DNA of 24,214 nt from an uncultured Oscillibacter sp. (GTDB lineage Bacteria > Bacillota > Clostridia > Oscillospirales > Oscillospiraceae), in assembly GCF_910579365.1 (NCBI RefSeq), contig NZ_CAJTUX010000043.1, positions 1-24,214 of the forward strand. The letters are read 5' to 3'. The position numbers and the translations under genes are program-made. The notes beneath the pieces are model-generated. The model was not told the origin of the DNA. It ran no database searches and worked only from the letters and a program-made list of their open reading frames with translations. Positions 13,274 through 21,107 of this stretch are shown here, one piece after another (positions within the stretch are counted from its first letter, which is position 1; every line of letters begins with the position of its first letter).

Positions 13274-13969
13274 CTCCAGAAGGTCGTCTATGTCATCGTA
13301 GGGGTACTCCCTCCGCAAACGCTCGTAGTCAATATTCGCTTTCAGTTCTTTTCTTCGCTCGTATCGATCTATCTCCAATTCCGCCGCCGGGGGCTTTCGT
13401 GGGGAGACGGATGAATCAGTCTGAATAAACTCCGTCTGGTTTCTCTTAGTATGATTAGGGTCAGTTTTTTCGACTTCTGGAAGTCGATTTTTTCCACCTC
13501 TTGACGTCGGAATTTCCGACTTCTGCACGTTGGAAAAAGCGACCTCTGAAATGGGCGCGAAAGGCTCTGGGAGAGGCGGGGCCAGATCAGCCGGTACTGT
13601 CCGGGTAGTAAACCGCTTGACGTAGATTTTCGTGGGTTTCCCCTGGCCCTGCTTAATCCGCTCGATCAGGCCGACGCCCTTCTTCGTGTCCAGCTCTTCC
13701 AGCAGCTTCACAGCCTTGTCCCGCCCGCAGGTCATATCTCCGCATATCTCATCCACGGAGTAGCAGATGTACACCCGCCCGGTATCATCGTATCAACTGT
13801 TCCCGGCGGACAGGCTCATGCGGTCCAGCAGCATCCCGTACAGCAGCTTGGCGTCCGTGGAGACGTGCTTGAATTTGGGGTTTGAAATTAACTGACGGGG
13901 GATTTTGAAAAAGACAAATTCCTCCGATTCATCGCCATAGAAATAATCTGATAAAATAATTTCCGGCAT
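12992..13969 (-). pseudogene. RepA_N-type replication initiator, in-frame TGA and altered 3' end
   Basis: The ATG at 13969 has AAAGGAGG upstream. The frame reads MPEIILSDYFYGDESEEFVF, then FKIPRQLISNPKFKHVSTDA and LLYGMLLDRMSLSAGNS, to TGA at 13793-13795. It then continues in the same frame with YDDTGRVYICYSVDEI, KAVKLLEELDTKKGVGLIER and GQGKPTKIYVKRF, which is the rest of the RepA_N winged-helix domain. Family members usually have Trp just before YDD, so TGG-to-TGA is the simplest explanation. A linker with DNA repeats follows, then a DUF6017-like end (INNIWAYLLTALYNAPVTIG). That end runs at about 13050 into antisense of the secreted-protein gene. It would have initiated replication of a mobile element. 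Confidence 0.85.
13471..13562. repeat. Four 23-bp iterons inside the rep gene, putative replication origin
   Basis: Units start at 13471, 13494, 13517 and 13540, an exact 23-bp period. Their starts read CGACTTCTGGAAGTCG, CCACCTCTTGACGTCGGAA, CGACTTCTGCACGTTGGAA and CGACCTCTG. The consensus is CGACYTCTGNANGTCGNAA. Because 23 is not a multiple of 3, the repeat cannot be explained by protein repeats. RepA_N plasmids are known to carry their origin within the rep coding sequence, so this is a good origin candidate. Confidence 0.72.
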
Positions 13970-14069
13970 GGTCAGGGCCTCCTTTGGGGCAAAAGAAAAA
14001 GCACGATCTTTCCATCGTGCTTTCTCTCGGGTGTTAATTTGTGTCACATTGGCTTCATTTTGCGGTGAC

Positions 14070-14112
14070 TGCCTGATATTTTTGGGTTCTGTGCGTCATT
14101 CTTTATCAGGCA
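14070..14112. repeat. 9-bp inverted repeat upstream of the rep gene
   Basis: TGCCTGATA (14070-14078) and TATCAGGCA (14104-14112) with a 25-base loop, about 100 bases upstream of the rep start. It could be an attenuator or antisense-control hairpin of the initiator gene, or an element end. Confidence 0.45.
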
Positions 14113-14224
14113 CACCCAAACAGGTCCCCCGATTTGCACCGCTTATGCCGCCGCTCCAGCCCGGTCAAATTCCGGACCGCCGGAGCGCGCCAACATTCTT
14201 TGGATTTTTACTTTCCAGGACGTG

Positions 14225-15436
14225 TTATTTCGACTGCCACTTGCTCACGCAGAGGGAGCAGGCGATGTCGCCGGTGACGTTCAGGCAGGTGCGGCCCATG
14301 TCGAAGAGCCGGTCCACCGCCACAATCAGGCCGATGTACGCCACAGGGATGCCCAGGGTCTCCAGCACCATGGCCAGCATAATCATGCCCGCGCCGGAGA
14401 CGCCGGCGGTGCCGATGGAGGCCAGGGTAGCCGTGACCACCACAATGACCATCTGGCTCAAGGACAGGTGGATGCCCGCGCAGGAGGCGATGAACACCGT
14501 CGCCACGCACTGATAGATGGCCGTGCCATCCATGTTGATGGTAGAGCCCAGGGGCAGGACAAAGGCGGCGATGTCGTCCTTGGCCCCCAGCTCGTGGGCG
14601 CACTCCTTGGAAACCGGCAGGGTCGCCGCAGAGGACGTGGAGGTAAAGGCGAAGATCATGGCCGCGAAAGCGCCCTTGAAGAACCGGAAGGGATTCATTC
14701 CCACAAAAATCTGAGCGGACAGGGAATAGACCAGCACAGCGTGGACAATGTAGCCGATGTAAGCGCAGAGGATAACCAGGAACAAGGAGCCCAAAATGGC
14801 CGCGCCCTGGGTGGCGGTGACCCACGCCATGTAAGTAAACACGCCGATGGGGGACAGGGAAATCACGAACTCCATCAGCTTCTCAATGACGGCGTAAAAG
14901 GAGCTGACCAAGTCCCGGCAGAGTTTCCCCTTCTCACCGGCCATCATGATGGAGCCGCCGAAGAACAGGGAGACCACAATCACCTGAAGCATATTGGCGT
15001 TGACGAAAGCGCCCCACATGTTGCTGGGGAAGATGTCCACCAGCACGGACATGAAGCCGTTGAAGGCCTTGGGCTCGTACTCCGCCGCGCCCAACTCCGC
15101 AGAGAGATCGGGGAACAGGCCCGCGCCCATGAAGATGTTGGCGAAGACCAGACCGATGACGCAGGCGATGGCCGTGGTCACCATGAAGTACGCAACGGTC
15201 TTCACGCCCACGGAGCCCACCTGCTTCATATCGCCCATGGAGAGAATGCCGTCAATCATGCTCAGCAGCACCACAGGGACGACGATAAACTTCAGCAGGT
15301 TCACAAAGATGTCGCCAAAGGGCTTCAAATACGTCGTGGTGAAGTCTGCCAAGCCGGCAAAATAGCAGACCAGTCCCACCACAATACCGGCAACAAGCGC
15401 TATCAGTATCCGCACAGGCAGGTTGTTCTTCTTCAT
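14225..15436 (-). CDS. Dicarboxylate/amino acid:cation symporter (DAACS, SDF family)
   Basis: The protein has 403 residues. It is a sodium- or proton-coupled importer of glutamate, aspartate or C4-dicarboxylates in the plasma membrane. All signature elements are present in order: the serine-rich hairpin HP1 (FTSTSSAATLPVS), the broken helix NMDGTAIYQ, the second hairpin SIGTAGVSGAGMIMLAMVLE and the last helix DRLFDMGRTCLNVTGD. In GltPh-type proteins the last helix holds the substrate-binding Asp and Arg; here both are present (DMGRT), which favours acidic amino acids. The ATG at 15436 follows TGAGGTGAG. It has its own strong promoter and a 90-nt leader. The neighbouring racemase also acts on acidic amino acids, which suggests a D/L-aspartate or glutamate role. 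Confidence 0.93.
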   Translation of the reverse strand: MKKNNLPVRILIALVAGIVVGLVCYFAGLADFTTTYLKPFGDIFVNLLKFIVVPVVLLSMIDGILSMGDMKQVGSVGVKTVAYFMVTTAIACVIGLVFANIFMGAGLFPDLSAELGAAEYEPKAFNGFMSVLVDIFPSNMWGAFVNANMLQVIVVSLFFGGSIMMAGEKGKLCRDLVSSFYAVIEKLMEFVISLSPIGVFTYMAWVTATQGAAILGSLFLVILCAYIGYIVHAVLVYSLSAQIFVGMNPFRFFKGAFAAMIFAFTSTSSAATLPVSKECAHELGAKDDIAAFVLPLGSTINMDGTAIYQCVATVFIASCAGIHLSLSQMVIVVVTATLASIGTAGVSGAGMIMLAMVLETLGIPVAYIGLIVAVDRLFDMGRTCLNVTGDIACSLCVSKWQSK

Positions 15437-15533
15437 ACACTCACCTCATACATAAAAGTTTTAAGGAGTCTCCCTGCGGCTCATCTGTGTTTTTTACAAA
15501 TCCTTCGCCAGGAATTCCCCTCAAATTGGCCAT

Positions 15534-15562
15534 ATTATACCAAACCTTACCAGGAATGTAAA
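15534..15562 (-). promoter_or_regulatory. Promoter of the symporter gene
   Basis: On the minus strand, TTTACA (15562-15557), 17 bases, then TATAAT (15539-15534). It lies between the racemase terminator and the symporter start, so the symporter is transcribed on its own. Confidence 0.85.
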
Positions 15563-15607
15563 GAGCAAATCCAAAGATTGTGAAATAGATATGAAAAAAA
15601 TATGAAC

Positions 15608-15650
15608 AAAAGCCGGATGTCTGATGAATATATCAGACATCCGGCTTTTT
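15608..15650 (-). terminator. Strong bidirectional terminator after the racemase gene
   Basis: AAAAGCCGGATGTCTGAT (15608-15625) pairs perfectly with ATCAGACATCCGGCTTTT (15632-15649) around a 6-base loop, with T-runs on both strands. It is 7 bases past the racemase stop and insulates the symporter promoter. Confidence 0.93.
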
Positions 15651-15656
15651 AGTTCT

Positions 15657-16364
15657 TCATTCTCCCCGCACGCGATAACCGCAAAAACGGATGGCGGCCT
15701 TGGCAAGCTCCTCCGTGGGGTCCACGCAGGGCAAACGCAGCCCCAGCTCCTGAACGGCCACAGGCAGCTCCGTACAGGCCAGAAGGAAACACTCCGCCCC
15801 CCGGCGGGTCATTCCCTCCGTCACGGACAAAAATGCCGCCCGGTAACGCTCCGGCGGGGCCCCGGCCTTGACGCCCTGGTAAATGACCGCCATCAGCGCC
15901 TCCCGCTCCTCCGGTTCCGGAACCAGGAACTGCACGCCCTCCGCCGCCAGGGCGTCCTGATACAGTCCCGCCGCCAGGGTGCCCGCCGTTGCCAGAATGG
16001 CCGCCATCTTCCCCGGATAGCGGAGGCGGCAGGCCTTTGCCGCGGCCTCAATCATGCTGAGGAAGGGAATCTTTGCCAGAGGCTCCAGCCGGGGGAGGAA
16101 ATAGTGCGCGGTGTTGCAGGGCATAACGGCGCAGTCCGCCCCGCAGAGCTCCAGGTTCTTCAGGGCGTCCGCCATGGCGGGCGCCGGGTCCTCCCCGCCC
16201 TCCAGAATGGCGGCGGTCCGGTCCGGAATGGAGGCGTTGCTGTCGATGTAAACCCGGATATGGTCGCTGTCCCTGGCGGCGTCGGTCAGGGCCGTGATTT
16301 TTTGAAACAGGTCCGCCGTGGCCATGGGACCCATGCCGCCCAGAATGCCGATGGTCTTTTTCAC
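15657..16364 (-). CDS. Aspartate/glutamate racemase family protein
   Basis: The protein has 235 residues from a GTG at 16364 (GGGTGGA upstream, then MKKTIGILGGMGPMATADLF). A longer TTG start at 16418 lacks a site. It is a cofactor-independent racemase with two catalytic cysteines: Cys83 in MPCNTAHYF and Cys197 in LLACTELPVA. GGMGPMAT at the N-terminus is the aspartate-racemase (YgeA/RacD) signature rather than MurI. It interconverts L- and D-aspartate or related acidic amino acids in the cytoplasm. It lies between a permease (TauE/SafE) and the acidic amino-acid symporter, all on the same strand. D-aspartate is used in peptidoglycan cross-bridges of some Firmicutes, but that link is only an idea here. 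Confidence 0.9.
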   Translation of the reverse strand: MKKTIGILGGMGPMATADLFQKITALTDAARDSDHIRVYIDSNASIPDRTAAILEGGEDPAPAMADALKNLELCGADCAVMPCNTAHYFLPRLEPLAKIPFLSMIEAAAKACRLRYPGKMAAILATAGTLAAGLYQDALAAEGVQFLVPEPEEREALMAVIYQGVKAGAPPERYRAAFLSVTEGMTRRGAECFLLACTELPVAVQELGLRLPCVDPTEELAKAAIRFCGYRVRGE

Positions 16365-16438
16365 AAACAATCCACCCTTCGAGAAATTTTTCCTATCCGC
16401 GCCGTCTCCTGATTCCAAGCATCCTTCATGGCTCAGAA

Positions 16439-17251
16439 TTAACCCCAGAAGTCTGGGAAGAGAAGCTCACTGCCCACCTTTACCGTCAGCAGAATCAGCA
16501 CGACAATGACCGCCGGACGGACAATTTTGCTGCCGTTCTTGATTGCCAGGCCGGAGCCGATGTAATGCCCCGCGATGGAGGCCACGGAGGCGATGAGCCC
16601 CACGCCCAAAAACACATAACCCGAGGCCAGCTGGGTAAAAAGACTTCCAATGTTAGAGGCCAGGTTGATGACCTTCACGCCTCCCGCCGCGTGGCGGGTG
16701 TCCAGCTTCGCCAGGCGGATAAAAATAATCATCAGGAAGGTCCCCGTGCCGGGACCGTAATAACCGTCGTAGCCCCCGATGAGGAAAGCCGCCGCCCAGA
16801 CCAACGCCATCTGCTTCCGGCGGTCCATCTCCCCCGGCTCGTCGGGCCATTCGTGGTTCCGCAAGGTCACAAAGGCCACCACCGGAAGTACCAGCAGCAG
16901 CATGTACTTCAAAACGGCGTCCGGCGTCCGGTGCTGAAGCCAGGTACCCGCCACGGAGCCCGTCAGGGAAAAGAGGATGGAGGGCCCGAAAAGCCGCCAG
17001 TCCACATAGCCGTTTTTAATGAACCGGGCGGTGGAGAAGCAGGTGCCGATGGCGGCGGAAACTTTGTTGGTCCCCAGAGCATAGGGGGCGGGAAGGCTGC
17101 CAAAGGCGATGAGGTGCGTAGGGACGGAGATGATGCCGCCGCCGCCGGCGATGGCGTCCATAAAGGATGCCAGGAACACCCCCAGGCAGATCAGCAACAG
17201 CACCCAGAGGGGGAAGCCGTCAATCCGCAGGGCCGTCAGGGTCTGGAACAT
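16439..17251 (-). CDS. TauE/SafE (TSUP) family permease
   Basis: The protein has 270 residues from the ATG at 17251, with AGGAGG 8 bases upstream. It has about eight membrane segments in two related halves. The first contains the family signature FMDAIAGGGGIISVPTHLIA followed by ALGTNKVSAAIGT. The second has GGYDGYYGPGTGTFLMIIFI and then GGVKVINLASNIGSL. TSUP proteins export or import organosulfur compounds, sulfite or small carboxylates; the substrate cannot be told from sequence. The gene lies 75 bases upstream of the racemase on the same strand and may be co-transcribed with it. A 185-nt structured leader precedes it. Confidence 0.9.
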   Translation of the reverse strand: MFQTLTALRIDGFPLWVLLLICLGVFLASFMDAIAGGGGIISVPTHLIAFGSLPAPYALGTNKVSAAIGTCFSTARFIKNGYVDWRLFGPSILFSLTGSVAGTWLQHRTPDAVLKYMLLLVLPVVAFVTLRNHEWPDEPGEMDRRKQMALVWAAAFLIGGYDGYYGPGTGTFLMIIFIRLAKLDTRHAAGGVKVINLASNIGSLFTQLASGYVFLGVGLIASVASIAGHYIGSGLAIKNGSKIVRPAVIVVLILLTVKVGSELLFPDFWG

Positions 17252-17435
17252 GGAAAAACCTCCTGAAATGAAAATCGAAACTGCCGCGTCCGGAAGAGAA
17301 TGCGGAGTTCCCAGGCGCGGCTTCTTGGTACAGGAACCGGCAGGGCGCCTACAGAAAAAGGGCCGCCGGCACGCCGGTCCGTTCCCTCGGAAACAGCCGC
17401 CGCACCCGTTCTTCTCTTCTCGTTCTCTTGTGACG
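17252..17435 (-). promoter_or_regulatory. Long structured leader of the permease gene, possible attenuator
   Basis: Between the promoter at 17442-17470 and the permease lies about 185 nt with no supported gene. On the minus strand it contains a GC-rich hairpin (GGACCGGCG, then GCCGGCGGCC, 17361-17380) followed directly by CTTTTT (to 17355), which looks like an intrinsic terminator inside a 5' leader. A GTTTCC/GGGAAC arm lies just upstream of it. This is compatible with attenuation or a riboswitch. I recognise no known class. Confidence 0.4.
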
Positions 17436-17441
17436 GCCCTT

Positions 17442-17470
17442 ATTCTACCAGTCTCTGGCGGCAAAAGCAA
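17442..17470 (-). promoter_or_regulatory. Candidate promoter of the permease (and racemase)
   Basis: On the minus strand, TTGCTT (17470-17465), 17 bases, then TAGAAT (17447-17442). Both boxes are one or two bases off consensus. Confidence 0.55.
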
Positions 17471-17620
17471 CGGCCAGCCGATTTTTTATTAGCATACATC
17501 CCCGGATTTTTCCCCAACTTTTGCGCAATTTGCCGAAGATAACCAAAAAATATTGTGAATTTTGTAACAGATTTGGGGGAACATGCTAAAAGACGGCGGT
17601 CATTTTCGACAGGACCGTCC

Positions 17621-17649
17621 TTGACGCTATTTTCCAAAAGAAGTATAAT
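17621..17649 (+). promoter_or_regulatory. Promoter of the glycogen operon
   Basis: TTGACG (17621-17626), 17 bases, then TATAAT (17644-17649). It should start transcription near 17656, leaving a 155-nt leader before glgB. Confidence 0.85.
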
Positions 17650-17710
17650 AGTCCAGAATAACCTGACGCTTTTTACACAAGCCAGTCCGCCGCTTTGGGC
17701 CGGCGGATGG

Positions 17711-17790
17711 GACGTCCTGGAAGGACGTCTGGGAAATTGGCGGGCCGCTCGCCTATAAGCGGCAGCTGCGGCTTTTTGCAGAGCTGCCGC
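17711..17790 (+). promoter_or_regulatory. Two hairpins in the glgB leader
   Basis: GACGTCC-TGGAA-GGACGTC (17711-17729), then GCGGCAGCT (17759-17767) with AGCTGCCGC (17782-17790). The second has a TTTTT in its loop and ends 10 bases before the GGAGG ribosome site. They may tune stability or translation of the operon mRNA. Confidence 0.5.
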
Positions 17791-17811
17791 AGCTATACAC
17801 GGAGGTTGACT

Positions 17812-19878
17812 ATGGCAAACATCAATCAGGCCGAACTCTTTCACGCCGGCACCCTGACCGACGGCTGGCGCTGGTTCGGCGCACACCCGGAAAAGCGCAA
17901 AAGCGAGGAGGGCTGGTGCTTCCGGGTCTGGGCGCCCCACGCGCAGAACGTCTGCGTGGTGGGCGACTTCAACGAATGGACCAACGGCGTCCACCGTCTC
18001 ACCCGCACCGGCGACGTCTGGGAGGGGTTCATCCCCGGGCTGAAGGAGTATACCTCCTATAAATACGCCATTACCGGCCCCGACGGAGAGGTCCGGCTGA
18101 AAACGGACCCCTACGCCTTCCACTGCGAAACCCGCCCCGCCACCGCCGGCAAGCTCTATGACATAACGGGCTTCCCGTGGACGGACGACGCGTTTTTGTC
18201 CAAGCAGGCCAAGCACCAGGTCTACGACTCTCCCCTGAACATCTACGAGGTTCACCTGGGCTCTTGGAAAAAGCGCCCCAACGGCGATTTCTATGACTAC
18301 AAGGACATGGCGAAGGAGCTGGCCGCCTACGTCAAGGAGATGGGCTACACCGCCATCGAGCTTCTTCCCGTGCTGGAGCATCCCTTCGACGGGTCCTGGG
18401 GTTATCAGTGCACCGGCTACTTCGCCCCCACCTCCCGCTACGGCACGCCCAAGGATTTCCTCTGGTTCGTGAACCACATGCACAAAAACGGCATCGCCGT
18501 CATTCTGGACTGGGTCCCCGCCCACTTCTGCAAGGACGCCCACGGCCTCTACGAGTTCGACGGCGGCTGCTGCTACGAGTACAGCGACCCCAACAAGTGG
18601 GAGCATGCCTCCTGGGGCACCCGGGTCTTTGACTACGGCCGGCCGGAAGTGAAGAGCTTCCTTTTCTCCTCCGCCCGCTTCTGGCTGGAGGAATGCCACA
18701 TTGACGGACTGCGGGTGGACGCTGTGGCGTCTATGCTGTACCTGGATTACAGCCGCCAGGGCGGCGCCTGGACCCCCAACAAATACGGCGGACACGAGAA
18801 TCTGGAAGCCATCGACTTCCTTCGGGAGCTCAATGCCATGGCCTTCAAGACCAAGCCCGGCGCGATGATGATCGCCGAGGAATCCACCGCCTGGCCCATG
18901 GTCAGCCGCCCTGCCGACGTGGGGGGCCTGGGCTTCAACCTCAAGTGGAACATGGGCTGGATGAACGACATGTGCCACTATCTGAAGCTGGACCCCTGGT
19001 TCCGCCAGGATCACCATAAGGACATCACCTTCTCCATGATGTACGCCTTCTCCGAAAACTTTGTGCTGCCCATCTCCCACGACGAGGTGGTCCACATGAA
19101 GGGGTCCGTCGTGGGCAAGATGCCCGGAGATTACACCAACCAACTGCGCTGCACCCGGGGCTTCTACGCCTATCTGCTGGCCCATCCCGGCAAAAAGCTC
19201 CTCTTCATGGGCGCGGAACTGGGCCAGTGGCACGAGTGGAACGACGAGGAATCCTTGGACTGGTATCTCCTGGAGAACGAGGAGAATCAGAAGATTCACC
19301 GCTTCTTCAAAGAGGCCAACGCCTTCTACAAAAAGGAACCCGCCCTATGGGAGATCGACTTCAGCTGGGAGGGCTTCGAGTGGCTGGTGGTGGACGACAA
19401 CCACAATAACGTCGTCGTCTTCCTCCGCAAGGACAAGAAGGGCCGGGACCTCCTCTGCGCGGTGAACTTCTCCCCCAATACTTACGAGGGGTATCGCATG
19501 GGTGTCCCTGACCACAAGCAGTATGTCCCCGTCTTCAACACCGACGCCGTTGAATACGGCGGCGACGGTTTTGGCGATACCGCTCCCGTGCCGGTGGAAG
19601 CCATCGAATCCCACGGCAAGGAGTACTCCGCAGCCATCCGCATCCCCGCCTTCGGCGCGGTGTTCCTCCGGGGCGAAGGCACGTTCCCTAAGCCCAAGGC
19701 TGCCAAAACGTCCAAAACTCCCCAGGCCATCAAGGCGGTTGAGAAAACCGCCAAGGCCGTGGGGAAGACGGCCAAAGCCTCCGCCAAAACCCTGGTCAAA
19801 GCGGTCAAGACCTCCTCCAAAGAGGAAAAGGCCCAAAAGAAAGACAAGAAAACCACGAAAAAGCCCAAAGCAAAATAA
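17812..19878 (+). CDS. glgB: 1,4-alpha-glucan branching enzyme with lysine-rich C-terminal tail
   Basis: The protein has 688 residues; the ATG at 17812 follows GGAGG. It is a GH13 enzyme that cuts alpha-1,4 chains and re-attaches them by alpha-1,6 bonds in cytoplasmic glycogen. The N-terminal CBM48 contains FRVWAPHAQNVCVVGDFNEW. The (beta/alpha)8 barrel has the nucleophile Asp303 (GLRVDAV), acid/base Glu356 (MIAEEST) and Asp424 (ISHDEVV). The C-terminal beta domain ends at about residue 625 (FGAVFLRGEG), where family members normally stop. Residues 627-688 are extra: 22 Lys and only 4 acidic residues in 62, in AKxxK patterns like histone H1 tails (KTAKAVGKTAKASAKTLVKA). It is first in a glgBCDA operon. 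Confidence 0.96.
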   Translation: MANINQAELFHAGTLTDGWRWFGAHPEKRKSEEGWCFRVWAPHAQNVCVVGDFNEWTNGVHRLTRTGDVWEGFIPGLKEYTSYKYAITGPDGEVRLKTDPYAFHCETRPATAGKLYDITGFPWTDDAFLSKQAKHQVYDSPLNIYEVHLGSWKKRPNGDFYDYKDMAKELAAYVKEMGYTAIELLPVLEHPFDGSWGYQCTGYFAPTSRYGTPKDFLWFVNHMHKNGIAVILDWVPAHFCKDAHGLYEFDGGCCYEYSDPNKWEHASWGTRVFDYGRPEVKSFLFSSARFWLEECHIDGLRVDAVASMLYLDYSRQGGAWTPNKYGGHENLEAIDFLRELNAMAFKTKPGAMMIAEESTAWPMVSRPADVGGLGFNLKWNMGWMNDMCHYLKLDPWFRQDHHKDITFSMMYAFSENFVLPISHDEVVHMKGSVVGKMPGDYTNQLRCTRGFYAYLLAHPGKKLLFMGAELGQWHEWNDEESLDWYLLENEENQKIHRFFKEANAFYKKEPALWEIDFSWEGFEWLVVDDNHNNVVVFLRKDKKGRDLLCAVNFSPNTYEGYRMGVPDHKQYVPVFNTDAVEYGGDGFGDTAPVPVEAIESHGKEYSAAIRIPAFGAVFLRGEGTFPKPKAAKTSKTPQAIKAVEKTAKAVGKTAKASAKTLVKAVKTSSKEEKAQKKDKKTTKKPKAK

Positions 19879-19901
19879 CAGGCAAAGGAGCTGAAAGAGA
19901 C

Positions 19902-21107
19902 ATGAAAAAAGAATGTATTGCCATGCTGCTGGCCGGAGGACAGGGCAGCCGTCTCTATGTCCTCACCGGAGACATGGCAAAGCCCGCCGTCCCCTTCGGC
20001 GGCAAGTACCGCATCATTGACTTTCCCCTTTCCAACTGCACCAACTCCGGCATTGACACCGTGGGCGTGCTGACCCAATACCGCCCTCTGGAGCTGAACA
20101 GCTATATCGGCAGCGGCCAGCCCTGGGACCTGGACGGGTCCTCCGGCGGCGTGCACATCCTTCCTCCCTATCAGGGCAGCAAGGGCGGCACCTGGTACAA
20201 GGGCACCGCCAACGCCATCTATCAGAACATCGGCTTTATCGACATGTATGATCCCGAATACGTGGTGATCCTCTCCGGCGATCATATCTATAAAATGGAC
20301 TACTCGGATATGCTGGCCCGGCACAAGGCCGCCGGCGCCGCCTGCACCATCTCCGTCATGGAGGTGCCCTGGTCCGAGGCGCCCCGCTTCGGCATCATGA
20401 GCGTGGACGCCAACGACATGATTACCGAGTTCGCCGAGAAACCCAAGGAGCCCAAGAGCAACCTGGCCTCCATGGGCATCTACGTCTTCTCCTGGAAGGC
20501 CCTGCGGCAGTACCTCATCGACGACGAGAACACCGAGAGCTCGGAAAACGACTTCGGCAAGAACATCATCCCCACCATGCTGGCCGCAGGCGAGAGCATA
20601 GCCGCCTACCGCTTCGCTGGCTATTGGAAGGACGTGGGCACCCTGGAATCCCTGTGGGACGCCAACATGGATATGCTGGCCCCCGAGTCTGGCCTGGACC
20701 TGCGGGACCGTTCCTGGCCCATTTACGCCCGCTCCATCAGCGCCCCTCCCGCCTTCCTGGGCGGAAACTCCACGGTCACCCACAGCGCCGTGAACCGGGG
20801 CAGCATCCTGCAGGGCGTGGTGGAAAACTCCGTCCTCTCCCCCAACGTCACGGTGGGCGAGGGCGCGGCGGTCCGCTATTCCGTCCTGTTCCCAGGCGTT
20901 CAGATCGCCCCCGGCGCGGTGGTGGAATACGCCATCTTGGGCGAGGGCTGTAAGATCGGCGGCGGCTGCCACGTGGGCGGCACGCCGGAAAACACGCCGG
21001 AGGGCTGGGGCCTGACGGTGCTGGCCCCGGGCTGCGAACTGCCTGAGGGCAGGGACGCGAAGGCCGGCATCATGCTCAACAGGAACGGTGAGGAGGTGTC
21101 CAAATGA
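19902..21107 (+). CDS. glgC: Glucose-1-phosphate adenylyltransferase, catalytic subunit
   Basis: The protein has 401 residues; AAAGGAG is upstream. It makes ADP-glucose from ATP and glucose-1-phosphate, the committed step of glycogen synthesis. AMLLAGGQGSRLYVLTGDMA is the nucleotide-binding start. KPAVPFGGKYRIIDFPLSNC and VVILSGDHIYKMDY (metal Asp) follow. FAEKPKEPKSNLASMGIYVF contains the glucose-1-phosphate Lys region, and YWKDVGTLESLWDANMD is also conserved. The C-terminus is a left-handed beta-helix of hexapeptides (VTVGEGAAVRYSVLFPG). It usually pairs with GlgD in Firmicutes, and here overlaps glgD by four bases (ATGA), fitting a heteromer made in equal amounts. It starts 23 bases after glgB. 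Confidence 0.96.
   Translation: MKKECIAMLLAGGQGSRLYVLTGDMAKPAVPFGGKYRIIDFPLSNCTNSGIDTVGVLTQYRPLELNSYIGSGQPWDLDGSSGGVHILPPYQGSKGGTWYKGTANAIYQNIGFIDMYDPEYVVILSGDHIYKMDYSDMLARHKAAGAACTISVMEVPWSEAPRFGIMSVDANDMITEFAEKPKEPKSNLASMGIYVFSWKALRQYLIDDENTESSENDFGKNIIPTMLAAGESIAAYRFAGYWKDVGTLESLWDANMDMLAPESGLDLRDRSWPIYARSISAPPAFLGGNSTVTHSAVNRGSILQGVVENSVLSPNVTVGEGAAVRYSVLFPGVQIAPGAVVEYAILGEGCKIGGGCHVGGTPENTPEGWGLTVLAPGCELPEGRDAKAGIMLNRNGEEVSK

Larger units (their letters stand above)
13050..14115. mobile_element. Remnant of a second integrated element (rep gene end)
   Basis: It is bounded on the left by the join with the secreted-protein gene (about 13050). On the right it ends somewhere before the transporter stop at 14225. 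It contains only the rep gene and a 9-bp inverted repeat. No recombinase is seen. Confidence 0.5.

Noticed and set aside
17440..19299. Minus-strand frame of 619 codons opposite glgB
   Set aside because: It is the antisense shadow of glgB (high-GC third positions keep the reverse frame open), with Val/Gly/His-rich nonsense.
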